A DNA stretch of 64,000 nt from Amycolatopsis camponoti (lineage in GTDB: Bacteria; Actinomycetota; Actinomycetes; Mycobacteriales; Pseudonocardiaceae), in contig NZ_CABVGP010000001.1 of assembly GCF_902497555.1 (NCBI RefSeq), positions 1,426,001 through 1,490,000 of the forward strand, given 5' to 3'. Made by a program: the position numbers and the translations under genes. A model generated the notes under the pieces. The model saw only the letters and a list, made by a program, of their open reading frames with translations, did no database searches and was not told the DNA's origin. Position 1 is the stretch's first letter. The number at the start of each line of letters is the position of its first letter. Below, piece by piece: positions 9,460 to 18,817 of this stretch.

Positions 9460-12171
9460 ATGTCCGGACCACTCGCCAGACGGCTGCGCGGGGCCGCGCT
9501 CGCCGCGGTCATCGCGGCCGGAGGGCTCGTCGCACTGCCCGCCGCAACCGCCGGCGCCGCGACGCTCGCCCTTACGCAGTACGTGAATCCCTTCATCGGC
9601 ACGGACAACAGCAACTCCCCGAACCCCGTGCCCGGCGGCGCCGGCGGCAGCACGTACCCCGGCGCGGCCGTGCCGTTCGGGATGACGCAGTTCAGCCCGG
9701 ACACCCCGACCGGGTCGCCGTCCGGCTACCGCTACAGCGACACCAGCATCGAAGAGTTCAGCCTCACCCACTTCAACGGCGCGGGGTGTCCCAACAACGA
9801 GGACCTCGGCCTGCTGCCGATCACCGGCGCCATCGGCACGTCGCCGGGCACCGGCTGGACGGGATACGCGGGCCGCTACACGAAGGCGAACGAGTCGGCC
9901 GCGCCCGGCTACTACAAGAACAAGCTCGACAACTACAACACGACCGTCGAGCTGTCGGCCACCCAGCGGTCCGGCTTCATGAAGCTGACCTACCCGAACA
10001 CGACGTCCGCGCGGCTGCTCGTCAACCCCGGCCGCAGCGCGACCGGCAACCGCAACGGATCCATCAGCATCAGCGGCAGCCAGCTCACCGGCTCGGCGAC
10101 GGGCGGCGGCTTCTGCGGCTCGTCCAAGACCTACCAGATCTTCTACGTCATCCAGTTCGACCGCGCGCCCAGCGGATTCGGCACCTGGCTCGGCGGCACG
10201 GTCTCGAACGGGTCCGCGAGCACCAGCGGCACGAACGCCGGCGGCTACGTCACCTTCGACACCTCGTCGAACACCACCGTGCAGGCGAAGGTCGGCATCT
10301 CGTTCGTCAGCCTGGCCAACGCGCAGGCGAACCTCGCCGCCGAGAACCCCGGGTTCGACTTCGCCGGGATCCGCGCCGCGGCCGACACGAGTTGGAACAC
10401 GATCCTCAACCGCGTCCAGGTGACCGGCGGCGCGGCGGCGGACCTGCAGAAGTTCTACACGGCGCTGTACCACGTGTTCCAGAACCCGAACATCGCCAGC
10501 GACACCAACGGCCAGTACCGCGGGTTCGACCAGGCGATCCACACCGCGTCGCACACCGTCTACCAGAACTACTCCGGCTGGGACATCTACCGGTCGTGGG
10601 CCGCGCTGATCGGGCTCGTCGCCCCGGCGGAAGCGAGTGACATAGCCAAGTCCATGGTGCTCGACGGCCAGCAGGGCGGGTTGCTGCCCAAGTGGTCGCA
10701 CAACAACAACGAGCACTTCGTGATGACCGGTGACCCCGGGCCGATCGTCGTCGGCAGCATGTACGCGTTCGGCGTCCGCGGCTTCGACACCGCGGCCGCG
10801 CTGACGCTGATGGACAAGAGCTCCAACGGCGGCACCGCGCAGGGCGGCGCGATCCGCGGGCGCCAGTCCGGGTACGTCAGCCGCCACTACGTCACCGAGG
10901 ACCCGTCGGACTCGCTCGAGTACTCGGCGTCGGACTTCGCGGTGGCGCAGTTCGCGAAGGCCGTCGGTGACACGACGAAGTACACCACCTACATGCAGCG
11001 CGCCCAGTGGTGGCAGAACGTGTTCGGCACCGACTCCGGCTACATCCAGCCGCGGGGCAGCGACGGCACGTGGGCGTGGCCGGTCGTGCCGTCGAGCAAC
11101 AGCGGCTACACCGAAGGCAACCCGTCGCAGTACACGTGGATGGTGCCCTACAACTACCAGGGCCTGATCAACCTGATGGGCGGCGCCAAGACGGCCGTCC
11201 AACGGCTGGACCACCACTTCACCCAGCTCAACGGCGGCCTGACCCAGCCGTACTTCTACATCGGCAACGAGCCCGAGCACGGCGTGCCGTGGGCGTACAA
11301 CTACGCCGCCCACCCGCAGGGCACCAGCTCGGCGGTGCGGCGCGTGATGAACGAGTCGTTCACCACCGGCGCGGGCGGCGAGCCCGGCAACGACGACCTC
11401 GGCGCGACGTCGGCGTGGTACGTCTTCGCCGCGCTCGGGATGTACCCGGCGACCCCGGGGGCGGACGTCCTGGCCCTGCACGGCCCGCTGTTCCCGGCGG
11501 TCTCGATCATCCGCCCGAGCGGGACGATCCAGATCAACGGAAGTGGTGCCGGCCAGGGCGCGCAGTACGTGCAGAGCCTCAGCGTCAACGGCGTCTCGAC
11601 GACGAAGTCGTGGATCCGCTACGGCGACATCGCGGGTGCGTCGACGCTGAACTACACGATGGGCTCGTCGCCGAGTGCGTGGGGCACGAACGCCTCCGAC
11701 GTCCCGCCGTCGTACAACGACGGGTTCACGCCGCCGGCCACCGCGCCGGACCTCGGCACGAACCTGGCCCAGGGCAAGGCGGCGACGGGCTCGGCCACGT
11801 GCAACTCGGCCGAGACCGCGGACAAGGCCGTCGACGGCAGCCTGGCGAACAACAGCAAGTTCTGCTCCACCGCCGCCACGAAGTTCCTCCAGGTGGACCT
11901 CGGGTCGGCGCAGAACGTGTCGTCGTTCGTCGTCAAGCACGCCGGCCTCGGCGGGGAGACGACCGGCTGGAACACCGGCGCTTTCACGATCCAGACGTCG
12001 ACCGACGGCTCGAACTGGACGACGGTCGCGTCCGTGACCGGTTCGCGGGCCAGCCGCACGTACAGCCCGATCACGACGAGGTCGGCGCGGTACGTGAAGC
12101 TGAACCTCACCACCCCGGCCAACGACGGCAACGGCGCGGCCCGGATCTACGAGTTCGAGGTCTACCGCTGA
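9460..12171 (+). CDS. Secreted GH92 family alpha-mannosidase with C-terminal F5/8-type (CBM32) domain
   Basis: 903 residues from ATG 9460, chosen for the AAGGAGG just upstream and the immediate signal peptide: RRLRG, a hydrophobic AALAAVIAAGGLVAL core, then a likely cleavage after ATAGAA. The mature N-terminus has the GH92 hallmarks YVNPFIGTD and YPGAAVPFGMTQFSPDT. Further GH92 blocks follow: GWDIYRSW, GNEPEHGVPWAYN and GNDDLGATSAWYVF. The last 140 or so residues form a discoidin-like carbohydrate-binding module (ADKAVDGSLANNSKFC, FLQVDLGSAQNVSSFVVKH). GH92 enzymes are calcium-dependent exo-acting alpha-mannosidases, mostly on alpha-1,2 linkages. The likely targets are fungal or yeast mannans and glycoproteins outside the cell. 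Expression is probably repressed through the palindromes upstream. Confidence 0.93.
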   Translation: MSGPLARRLRGAALAAVIAAGGLVALPAATAGAATLALTQYVNPFIGTDNSNSPNPVPGGAGGSTYPGAAVPFGMTQFSPDTPTGSPSGYRYSDTSIEEFSLTHFNGAGCPNNEDLGLLPITGAIGTSPGTGWTGYAGRYTKANESAAPGYYKNKLDNYNTTVELSATQRSGFMKLTYPNTTSARLLVNPGRSATGNRNGSISISGSQLTGSATGGGFCGSSKTYQIFYVIQFDRAPSGFGTWLGGTVSNGSASTSGTNAGGYVTFDTSSNTTVQAKVGISFVSLANAQANLAAENPGFDFAGIRAAADTSWNTILNRVQVTGGAAADLQKFYTALYHVFQNPNIASDTNGQYRGFDQAIHTASHTVYQNYSGWDIYRSWAALIGLVAPAEASDIAKSMVLDGQQGGLLPKWSHNNNEHFVMTGDPGPIVVGSMYAFGVRGFDTAAALTLMDKSSNGGTAQGGAIRGRQSGYVSRHYVTEDPSDSLEYSASDFAVAQFAKAVGDTTKYTTYMQRAQWWQNVFGTDSGYIQPRGSDGTWAWPVVPSSNSGYTEGNPSQYTWMVPYNYQGLINLMGGAKTAVQRLDHHFTQLNGGLTQPYFYIGNEPEHGVPWAYNYAAHPQGTSSAVRRVMNESFTTGAGGEPGNDDLGATSAWYVFAALGMYPATPGADVLALHGPLFPAVSIIRPSGTIQINGSGAGQGAQYVQSLSVNGVSTTKSWIRYGDIAGASTLNYTMGSSPSAWGTNASDVPPSYNDGFTPPATAPDLGTNLAQGKAATGSATCNSAETADKAVDGSLANNSKFCSTAATKFLQVDLGSAQNVSSFVVKHAGLGGETTGWNTGAFTIQTSTDGSNWTTVASVTGSRASRTYSPITTRSARYVKLNLTTPANDGNGAARIYEFEVYR

Positions 12172-12175
12172 CCCA

Positions 12176-12227
12176 CCGGTCGTGAGTGAGAAACAGGGTT
12201 CTAACCCGGTTTCTCACTCACGACCGG
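12176..12227. terminator. Long perfect hairpin between convergent genes
   Basis: A 19-base arm starting CCGGTCGTGAGTGAGAAAC (12176-12194) pairs perfectly with 12209-12227. Inside it is a second 5-base stem GGGTT/AACCC with a 2-base loop, separated from the outer stem by an A/G mismatch. The TGA of the GNAT gene (12214-12216) lies in the right arm. It is a bidirectional terminator for the GH92 and GNAT genes. Confidence 0.88.
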
Positions 12228-12783
12228 CCAGCCACTGCTCGCGGGTGATCGCGTACTCGATCTCGCCGTGTTCGCTGCCCGGTGCCCGCTCGTGCTCCGG
12301 GAACTCCTCGAAGTACGTGCGAACCACCGTCATCCCCAGTTTCTCCATGACCCGGCGCGACGCTTTGTTCACCACCATGGTGGTCGCCGTGACGCGCCGG
12401 ACCCCCAGGTCCGTGAAGCCCTGCGCGAGCAGCGCCGCCGAGCCTTCGGTGCCGTAGCCCTTGCCCCAGGCGTTGCGGTGCAGCCGGTACCCCAGCTCCG
12501 GCTCGTCCGGCGGGTCCTGCGGGCGCGGGCGGAAATGGAACCATCCCAGGAAATCGCCGGTGCTCTTCTCGATCGCCGCCCAGAACCCGTAACCGGGGAA
12601 ACGCTCGTAGTAACCGAGGAACGCGGGGAGATCCAGCGTGACGATCTCGGTGCGGTCCGCCGGCTGTCCCCCATTGAGGTACTTCATCACGGCCGGGTCG
12701 TCGTAGAGCGCGAAGAGCGAGTCGGCGTCGTTCTCGGTGAACCGGCGGAAGATCAGCCGCTCGGTTTCGAGGAATACGTGCAT
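12214..12783 (-). CDS. GNAT family N-acetyltransferase (RimJ/RimL type)
   Basis: 189 residues beginning MHVFLETERLIFRRFTENDAD, the usual opening of RimJ/RimL-like acetyltransferases. The fold signatures follow: ELGYRLHRNAWGKGYGTEGSAAL holds the acetyl-CoA pyrophosphate-binding loop (Q/RxxGxG/A variant, about residues 95-110), then VRRVTATTMVVNKASRRVMEKLGM. The family acetylates protein N-termini or small amines, including some antibiotics, and no residue here identifies the acceptor. The gene stands alone between a convergent hydrolase and a small upstream gene on the same strand. Its stop codon is buried in the terminator hairpin. Confidence 0.88.
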   Translation of the reverse strand: MHVFLETERLIFRRFTENDADSLFALYDDPAVMKYLNGGQPADRTEIVTLDLPAFLGYYERFPGYGFWAAIEKSTGDFLGWFHFRPRPQDPPDEPELGYRLHRNAWGKGYGTEGSAALLAQGFTDLGVRRVTATTMVVNKASRRVMEKLGMTVVRTYFEEFPEHERAPGSEHGEIEYAITREQWLAGRE

Positions 12784-12823
12784 CGGGTAATGCTGTCAGT
12801 GACCCCAGTGCGTGGCAATGCGA

Positions 12824-13081
12824 TTACGCGGCGGCGGCGAAGACCTCGCCCAGCGCGCGCGAGCCGGCTTCGGTCAGCACCGCGGGAACGCGGGTGCCGC
12901 ACTTGCCGGGGCTGGCGGGTGCGATCAGGCCGAGCCGGGCGAGCCGGTGCACGGTGGACTGGTCGCAGCAGCTCAGGCCGTCGATGAACAGGTCGGGCTC
13001 GCAGCTGCAGCTGATCTCGGCGCGGCCTCCGGCCACGGCTCTCAATGTGGCCCGCTCACGGTGGTTCAGTTCCGTTGTCAT
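12824..13081 (-). CDS. Small cysteine-rich protein with a winged-helix-like tail, function unknown
   Basis: 85 residues. A strong AAGGAGG lies 8 bases before the ATG at 13081, which is the main reason to accept it. It holds six cysteines, including a CSC and a CC pair (ISCSCEPDLF, GLSCCDQ) and one in KCGT. The segment STVHRLARLGLIAP followed by VLTEAGSRALGE looks like the helix and wing of MarR- or PadR-like proteins. That suggests a miniature DNA-binding or redox/metal-sensing protein. I do not recognise the family. The gene is on the same strand as the GNAT gene, 40 bases upstream of it, and may be co-transcribed. Confidence 0.7.
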   Translation of the reverse strand: MTTELNHRERATLRAVAGGRAEISCSCEPDLFIDGLSCCDQSTVHRLARLGLIAPASPGKCGTRVPAVLTEAGSRALGEVFAAAA

Positions 13082-13203
13082 GGCGGTGCCTCCTTCCCGT
13101 CGTGCTCATTAGACCGCTCACCACCGACATTTTCCGCCTTTGAGGGTGCGAACCCGGGTATTTCAGGGGAACACTTAGGGGTGGCGTGTCGCACTCTCCG
13201 GGG

Positions 13204-13668
13204 TTACCCCGGTGGAAGTGGTTCAAGCGTCGTCTTCCGCAGGTGACGGAAAACGATCGACGTCCGGAAGCCGACGATCTCCCGGCGCAGCGCCAGCCGG
13301 TCGGCCAGGAAAGCGTGCAGCGCGTCGATGTCCGGCGTGGTGACTTCGATCAGGAAATCGTCACTCCCCGCGGTTACGTACACTGAGAGCACTTCCGGCA
13401 GTTCGGAGATCGAGCGCTGGAACTCGTCGATGACGGCCCGGCTCAGCGGCCGCACCTGCGCCGCGACGAGCGCGCGGACGCCGCGGTTGAGGCTCGCCAG
13501 GTCGATGTCGGCGTGGTACCCGCGGATGACGCCGCGCTCCCGCAGGAGCCGGATGCGTTCGAGGCACGTCGAGGGCGCGACGCCGACCTTCCGGGCGATG
13601 TCCCGGTTGGTCTGCCGGGCGTCTTCCTGCAAATGCCGGACGATCGCCGAATCAAGTTCGTCGAGCAC
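13204..13668 (-). CDS. Lrp/AsnC family transcriptional regulator
   Basis: 154 residues from GTG 13668, preceded by GAGGAGG at the right distance. An earlier in-frame start at 13719 has no ribosome site and would add an unusual leader. The N-terminal HTH (LDELDSAIVRHLQEDARQT, then VAPSTCLERIRLLRERGVIRGY) and the C-terminal RAM domain (AGSDDFLIEVTTPDIDALHAFL) are both complete. Family members sense amino acids. It is divergent from the amino-acid dehydrogenase gene at 13746 and close to a liv-type importer. It is therefore most likely the local regulator of branched-chain amino-acid catabolism, comparable to BkdR/Lrp control in other bacteria. The ligand is inferred. Confidence 0.93.
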   Translation of the reverse strand: MLDELDSAIVRHLQEDARQTNRDIARKVGVAPSTCLERIRLLRERGVIRGYHADIDLASLNRGVRALVAAQVRPLSRAVIDEFQRSISELPEVLSVYVTAGSDDFLIEVTTPDIDALHAFLADRLALRREIVGFRTSIVFRHLRKTTLEPLPPG

Positions 13669-13745
13669 CGCGACCTCCTCGTCATTACCGAATTTCGTTC
13701 GGAGACTTGTCGACAACACCGACGATCACTCTAACTTCGGTCGAC

Positions 13746-14819
13746 ATGACCGCACATGAACAGCTCGTCGCCCGGCGTGGCCGTCGTTCCGGCGTCACTA
13801 CGATGATCGCGATCCATTCGACCGCCCTCGGCCCGGCCGTCGGCGGCTGCCGCCTGAAGCAGTACGACGGCCTCACCCAGGCGGTCGACGACGTCCTGCG
13901 CCTTTCGGCGGCCATGACGGCGAAGTGCGCCGTGGCGGGGCTCGCGTTCGGCGGTGGCAAGAGCGTCATCGCGCTGGAGCCCGGACGCGTCCTCGCGCCG
14001 GCGGAACGCCGGGACGTCCTCCTCGACCACGCCGACCTCGTCGCCGAGTTCGGCGGCACCTACCTGGCCGGCCCGGACGTCGGCACCGGCCCGGCCGACA
14101 TGCTCGTGCTGCGCGAGGTCTCGGCGTTCGCGTTCTGCGTGCCCGAGTCCGCGGGCGGCACCGGCTCCTCCAGCGGCCCGACCGCCGTCGGCGTGCTGGC
14201 CGCCCTCCGGGCCGCCGCCACCGCGGTGTTCGGCTCCGCCGACATGACGGGCCGCCGGGTGGTGATCAGCGGCTACGGCTCCGTGGGTGCCCACCTCGCG
14301 GCGAGCCTGCACGCGAGCGGTGCCGACGTCGTCGTCTCCGACATCGACCCGGCGAAGCGCGCCGACGCCGAAAGCGGCGGGCTGACCTGGGTCGAGCCCG
14401 AGAAGGCGCTCACCCTGACCGCCGATGTCGTCGTCCCGGCGGCGGTCGGCGGGGTGCTGAGCCCCGAGACGGTGGCCCGGCTCGACACCCCGTTGGTCGT
14501 CGGCCCGGCCAACAACCAGCTCACCGAGGACGCCGTCGCGGACGACCTGGCCGCCCACGGCGTCCTGTGGGTCCCGGACTACGTCGCGAGCGCCGGCGGG
14601 ATCCTGTACACGCTCTCGCGGGAAGCGGAGGGCCTGGACCACGAGGCCGCGCTCGCCCGCGTCGAGACGATCGGGAAGACCGTCACCGACCTCCTGAACG
14701 CCGCGAAGGCCAACGCGACCACCCCGCTGCGCGCGGCGGCCGCGCTGGCCGCGCGACGGCTCACTTCTGGTGCGGAGCCACGTACTCCTTGGCCTCCGGC
14801 GCCTCGAACAGCGGCTTGA
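13746..14819 (+). CDS. Glu/Leu/Phe/Val dehydrogenase family enzyme (likely valine/leucine dehydrogenase)
   Basis: 357 residues from ATG 13746. There is no good ribosome site, so the message may be leaderless; a TTG at 13707 is less likely. The catalytic domain has GPAVGGCRLKQYDG and MTAKCAVAGLAFGGGKSVI, with the two lysines of the family, then TYLAGPDVGTGPADM. The NAD domain has VVISGYGSVGAHLA (GxGxVG). Enzymes of this size deaminate branched-chain or aromatic amino acids to 2-oxo acids with NAD+. The last 20 residues (SGAEPRTPWPPAPRTAA) run 59 bases into the convergent liv binding-protein gene and look like read-through of a lost stop. Context with Lrp and the liv importer supports Val/Leu/Ile. 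Confidence 0.92.
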   Translation: MTAHEQLVARRGRRSGVTTMIAIHSTALGPAVGGCRLKQYDGLTQAVDDVLRLSAAMTAKCAVAGLAFGGGKSVIALEPGRVLAPAERRDVLLDHADLVAEFGGTYLAGPDVGTGPADMLVLREVSAFAFCVPESAGGTGSSSGPTAVGVLAALRAAATAVFGSADMTGRRVVISGYGSVGAHLAASLHASGADVVVSDIDPAKRADAESGGLTWVEPEKALTLTADVVVPAAVGGVLSPETVARLDTPLVVGPANNQLTEDAVADDLAAHGVLWVPDYVASAGGILYTLSREAEGLDHEAALARVETIGKTVTDLLNAAKANATTPLRAAAALAARRLTSGAEPRTPWPPAPRTAA

Positions 14820-16011
14820 CGTACCGGACGCCGCCCTCGGCGGAGGCGTCCGGCGTCGCGGCGTAGACCTGGCGCGTCGCCGGCGTCCCCGGCTTGGAGA
14901 AGTCGAGCGCCGCGACCAGGTCGTCGGTGTTCGCCGACGTCGTCTGCTTCAGCGCCGCGGCGATGCCGTCGCGGGTGAGGTCCTTGTTGTCGCATGCCTT
15001 CTTCAGCACCGCGCCCCACACCTCGCCGACCGCGTAGCCGTAGGGGACACCGCCGTTCGGCGTCTCCTTGTACGCGGCCTTGTACTTCGCCGCGACGTCC
15101 TTCGCCTTCGGCAGGTCGGCCGAGAACGGCACGCTGCTGGCGACCACCGTCAGCTTGTCCAGCGCGTTCGCCGCCGGGCTCTTCAGCAGCACCGGGTCGA
15201 ACGTCGGGTTGTTGCCCAGCACCGGCACGTTCAGCCCGAGCGCCTTGTTCGCCGCGACCGCCGAGCCGGTCTGGGCGGGCGTGGTGGTCAGCGCGATCAG
15301 CTTCACCCCGGCGCCCTTGAGCCCGGTGACGACGTTCGTGAGGTCGCTGTCGGTCGAGGTGATCTTGACTTGCTTGACCGTCAGGTTGTGCTTCTTCGCG
15401 TAGAACTGCGAACCGCGCAGGCCGTTCTTGCCGTACTCGCCGTCGATGTAGACGTGCCCGATCGTGTCGCCGTCCTTGAGCATCCCCTGCTCCTGCAGGT
15501 ACGCCAGGCCGTCGATCATCTCCACGTCGTAGGTGGTGCCGACGATCATCACGTACGGGTTGTCCAGCAGCTCCGACGACCACGACGCGGGCGCGGCGAC
15601 GGCCTTGTCGGACGCCAGGTTCTGCTTCAGCGCGGCCACCACCGGCGAGCCGAGCAGCTGCACGAACCCGAGCACCTTCGGCTCGATCTGCGGGTACAGC
15701 GTCTTCGCCGTGTCGGCCTTGTAGCCGTGGTCGACCTCTTCGAGCTTCACCTGGCGGCCGCAGACGCCGCCGGCGGCGTTGAAGTCCTTGGCCCACAGCT
15801 CGTTGCCCTGCGTGACCCCGAGGCCGAGGTTCTTGAAGACGCCGGACTTGTCGGTCATCACGCCGAGCGTCACCTCGGTCGCCGTCACCCCCTTGCCGGT
15901 CTTGACGCCCGAGCTGTCCGGGCCCGACGAGCCCGCGTCGCCCGCTTTCGTGCTGCACGCCGAGAGGACGAGGACGGCCGCCAGCGCCGCCGCCAGGTGT
16001 GTGCGTTTCAT
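14761..16011 (-). CDS. Branched-chain amino-acid type ABC transporter, substrate-binding lipoprotein
   Basis: 416 residues from ATG 16011, preceded by GGAGGA. The start overlaps the livM stop as ATGA. The N-terminus is a lipoprotein signal: KRTHLAAALAAVLVLSAC with lipobox LSAC and the lipidated Cys near residue 20. The mature part is a type I periplasmic-binding fold (Peripla_BP_6): GVMTDKSGVFKNLG, GVCGRQVKLEEVDHGY, DGEYGKNGLRGSQFY. It is last in the five-gene importer operon and is anchored outside the membrane, delivering substrate to LivHM. Nearby Lrp and dehydrogenase genes favour leucine/isoleucine/valine, but this fold also serves other amino acids and aromatics. Its 3' end overlaps the dehydrogenase gene by 59 bases. 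Confidence 0.9.
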   Translation of the reverse strand: MKRTHLAAALAAVLVLSACSTKAGDAGSSGPDSSGVKTGKGVTATEVTLGVMTDKSGVFKNLGLGVTQGNELWAKDFNAAGGVCGRQVKLEEVDHGYKADTAKTLYPQIEPKVLGFVQLLGSPVVAALKQNLASDKAVAAPASWSSELLDNPYVMIVGTTYDVEMIDGLAYLQEQGMLKDGDTIGHVYIDGEYGKNGLRGSQFYAKKHNLTVKQVKITSTDSDLTNVVTGLKGAGVKLIALTTTPAQTGSAVAANKALGLNVPVLGNNPTFDPVLLKSPAANALDKLTVVASSVPFSADLPKAKDVAAKYKAAYKETPNGGVPYGYAVGEVWGAVLKKACDNKDLTRDGIAAALKQTTSANTDDLVAALDFSKPGTPATRQVYAATPDASAEGGVRYVKPLFEAPEAKEYVAPHQK

Positions 16012-17180
16012 GGTTCCTCCGCGGGTTGACCGGATTGACGGCGAAAACGTCGCTGCGTGAGCCGGCGGCCGATCGCGGCGAGCCCGCCCGGCTCGAACAG
16101 GACGACGACGATGATCGCGGCGCCGTAGACGAACGAGCTGACCAGGATCGGGGTCAGCGCGCCGTCGCCGGTGCCGGCGAACCAGCCCAGGTCGGCGGAG
16201 TACAGGGAGAGCACCTGCGGCAGCCCGTTGACGATCAGCGCGCCGACCAGCGCGCCGGGGACCGAGCCGAGCCCGCCGATGATGACCATCGCGAGGTAGG
16301 CGATGGACACGTTGATGCCGTAGGTGCCGAACTCGCTCTCGTCCGGCTTGAGGATGTCGAACCACAGCACGGTCATCGCGCCGGCGAGACCGCCGTAGGC
16401 CGAAGAGACGGCGAACGCGCCCGCCTTGGCGCGCAGCACGCTGACGCCCATCACCGCGGCCGCGGCCTCGTTGTCGCGCACCGCCCGCCACGACCGGCCG
16501 GGCCGCCCCCGGACGGCGCCGCGGGCGACCACGAAAGCCAGGACGGTGAGCAGCAGGAAGAGGTACCACATGCGCTCGGCCTGCCGGATCGGGACGCCGA
16601 GCACGGTGATTTCGGGGCCGTCGTTGGTGAAGGGGAAGCCGAACAGCGAGAACGGCGCCGGTGCGCGTCCGGTCGACGTCCCGCCGGTGAGCTCTTCCGC
16701 CGACTGCCCGAAGTAGAGGCCGAGGAAGACCAGGGCCAGGGAGGCGACGCCGAGGTAGATCCCGCGCAGCCGCCCGGCCACCGGCGCGAAGGCCAGGCCC
16801 AGCAGCGCGGAGACGACGACCGCGCCGACGAGGGACAGGCCGGGGTCCAGGCCGAAGCCGACGACGCGGTCGTCACCGGTCGGTCCGGAAAGGACGGTGT
16901 ACGCCGTGCCGCCGGCGAGCAGGAAGAACGCGTGGGCCAGGGAAAGCTGCCCGGCCTGCCCGACCACCAGCGTCAGCCCGATCGCGCCGACCCCGCCGAT
17001 CATCATGTACTGGCCGGCCTTGAGCCAGGCCGCGTCGAGGTAGAGCGGCAGGGCGAGCAGGACGACCAGCACCACGAGCCACGCGGCCCGGCGCACCAGC
17101 TTCGCGAGATCGCGGCGCGGCGGCGCCGCGGCTTCGGCGGCGGGCGGGCTGTCCACTTCGGACACGGCACTGTCAGACAC
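16008..17180 (-). CDS. livM: Branched-chain amino-acid ABC transporter permease LivM-type
   Basis: 390 residues with about ten hydrophobic segments after a soluble, Pro/Ala-rich 30-residue head. The LivM signatures are present: GLTLVVGQAGQLSLAHAFF near residue 70 and the EAA-like cytoplasmic loop RPGRSWRAVRDNEAAAAVMG that contacts the ATPases. AMVIIGGLGSVPGALVGAL lies near the end. It pairs with LivH to form the membrane channel. It overlaps the livH stop by 8 bases and the binding-protein start by 4. A loop of about 40 residues (GTSTGRAPAPFSLFGFPF) between helices is typical of actinobacterial members. Confidence 0.92.
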   Translation of the reverse strand: MSDSAVSEVDSPPAAEAAAPPRRDLAKLVRRAAWLVVLVVLLALPLYLDAAWLKAGQYMMIGGVGAIGLTLVVGQAGQLSLAHAFFLLAGGTAYTVLSGPTGDDRVVGFGLDPGLSLVGAVVVSALLGLAFAPVAGRLRGIYLGVASLALVFLGLYFGQSAEELTGGTSTGRAPAPFSLFGFPFTNDGPEITVLGVPIRQAERMWYLFLLLTVLAFVVARGAVRGRPGRSWRAVRDNEAAAAVMGVSVLRAKAGAFAVSSAYGGLAGAMTVLWFDILKPDESEFGTYGINVSIAYLAMVIIGGLGSVPGALVGALIVNGLPQVLSLYSADLGWFAGTGDGALTPILVSSFVYGAAIIVVVLFEPGGLAAIGRRLTQRRFRRQSGQPAEEP

Positions 17181-18051
17181 GGGTTCGCTCCCTCGTGCCG
17201 AACAGCCCCGAGGGCCGCACCACCAGGACCACCAGCATCACCAGGAACACCGCGCTCTTCGAGAAGTCGAACGACACGTACTGCGCGGACAGCGCTTCCA
17301 CGATGCCCACGACCAAGCCGCCGACCACCGCGCCCGCCGTCGAGTCGAGGCCGCCGAGGATCGCCGCCGGGAAGGCGGCCAGCGCGATCGAGTGCGTCCC
17401 GCGGGAAAGGCCGGCGCCGGAGAAGTCCTGCGTCGCGATGAACAGCACGGCCACCCCGGCCAGCAGCCCGGCGACCAGCCACGCGGTCGCGGTGACGCGC
17501 GAGCTGCGGATGCCCATCAGCGCGGCGGCTTCGCGGTTCTCCGCCTGCGCCCGCATGGCCACGCCCCAGTTCGAGTACTTGAAGGCCAGCCAGAACGCCG
17601 TGATCAGCACCGCGGCCACGCCGAGCGCGACCAGGTGCGTGCGGAACAGCGTGATCCCGCCGACCTGGAACGGCTTCGCGTCCCAGGCGTCGCCGAGGAA
17701 GGGCAGCGTGACGCCGAGCCGGCGCACGATCTCCTCGGTGACGATCACGTCGACGCCGATGGTGAGCAGGGCCAGGCTGTTCGCGTCGGCGTGGCGGGAG
17801 CGCGAGAGCAGCAACCGCTCCAAGACCAGGCCGAGCAGCCCGGCCGAGACGATGCCGACCAGCGACGCGCCCACCCAGCCGAGCGCGTCCCGCGTCACCA
17901 CGACGAGGTAGCCGCCGAAGAGCACCAGCGAGCCGTGCGCGAAGTTGACCACCTCGGTGGCCTTGAAGATGATGACGAACCCCAGCGCGAGCAGCGCGAA
18001 CACCGCGCCCTTGCCGAGGCCGTTCACCGTGAGCTGCAGGAACGTGTTCAC
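17173..18051 (-). CDS. livH: Branched-chain amino-acid ABC transporter permease LivH-type
   Basis: 292 residues from GTG 18051, which follows GGAGG and overlaps the livG stop as GTGA. Signatures are NGLGKGAVFALLALGFVIIF, ATEVVNFAHGSLVLFGGY (the conserved NFAHG), and the coupling helix QAENREAAALMGIRSSRV. The sequence ends with VLVVRPSGLFG, typical of LivH. About eight membrane helices are visible. It is the partner of LivM in the importer channel. Longer in-frame starts upstream would run inside livG in a different frame and are not credible. Confidence 0.93.
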   Translation of the reverse strand: MNTFLQLTVNGLGKGAVFALLALGFVIIFKATEVVNFAHGSLVLFGGYLVVVTRDALGWVGASLVGIVSAGLLGLVLERLLLSRSRHADANSLALLTIGVDVIVTEEIVRRLGVTLPFLGDAWDAKPFQVGGITLFRTHLVALGVAAVLITAFWLAFKYSNWGVAMRAQAENREAAALMGIRSSRVTATAWLVAGLLAGVAVLFIATQDFSGAGLSRGTHSIALAAFPAAILGGLDSTAGAVVGGLVVGIVEALSAQYVSFDFSKSAVFLVMLVVLVVRPSGLFGTRERTRV

Positions 18052-18817
18052 GCCGCCTCCGTGCCGAGGTAGGCCTTGATGACGTCGGGGTCCGACTGGA
18101 CCTGCGCCGGGGTGCCGTCGGCGATCCGGCGGCCGAAGTCGAGCACCGTGACCCGGTCGGCGATGCCCATCACCAGGCTCATGTCGTGCTCGACGAGCAG
18201 GATCGAGATGCCCAGCTCGGCGCGGATCCCGGTGATCGTGCCGGCCAGCTCCGCGGTCTCCGCCGCGTTCATCCCGGCCGCGGGCTCGTCGAGCAGGAGC
18301 AGCACCGGCTCGACGGCCAGCGCGCGGGCCAGGTCGACCCGCTTGACGACGCCGTAGGGCAGCGCGCCGACCGGGGCGTCGACGACCGCCTCGAGGCCGA
18401 GGTACGCGCAGATCTCCCGCGCGCGTTCGGCGTGGCGGCGTTCGGAGCGGACCGTCCACGGCAGCCGCAGCCCGACCTCGAGGAAGCCGCCTCGGGTCAG
18501 CGCGTGGCGGCTGAGCAGCACGTTGTCCAGCACCGTCGAGCCGGGCGACAGCGCGGCGTTCTGGAACGACCGGCCGACGCCGAGCCCGGCGAGCTTGTGC
18601 GGCGCGAGCCCGGTGAGGTCGGTGTCGCCGAGCCGCACGCGGCCGGCGTCGGACCGGTAGAGGCCGCTGATCACGTTGAAGCAGCTGGACTTCCCGGCGC
18701 CGTTCGGCCCGATCAGCGCGTGCAGCGAGCCGGGGGTGACGGTGAAGCTCACTTCGTCGAGGGCGCGGATCCCGCCGAACCGCAGGGAAACGCCTTCGAC
18801 TCGCAGTTCCGGCGGCG

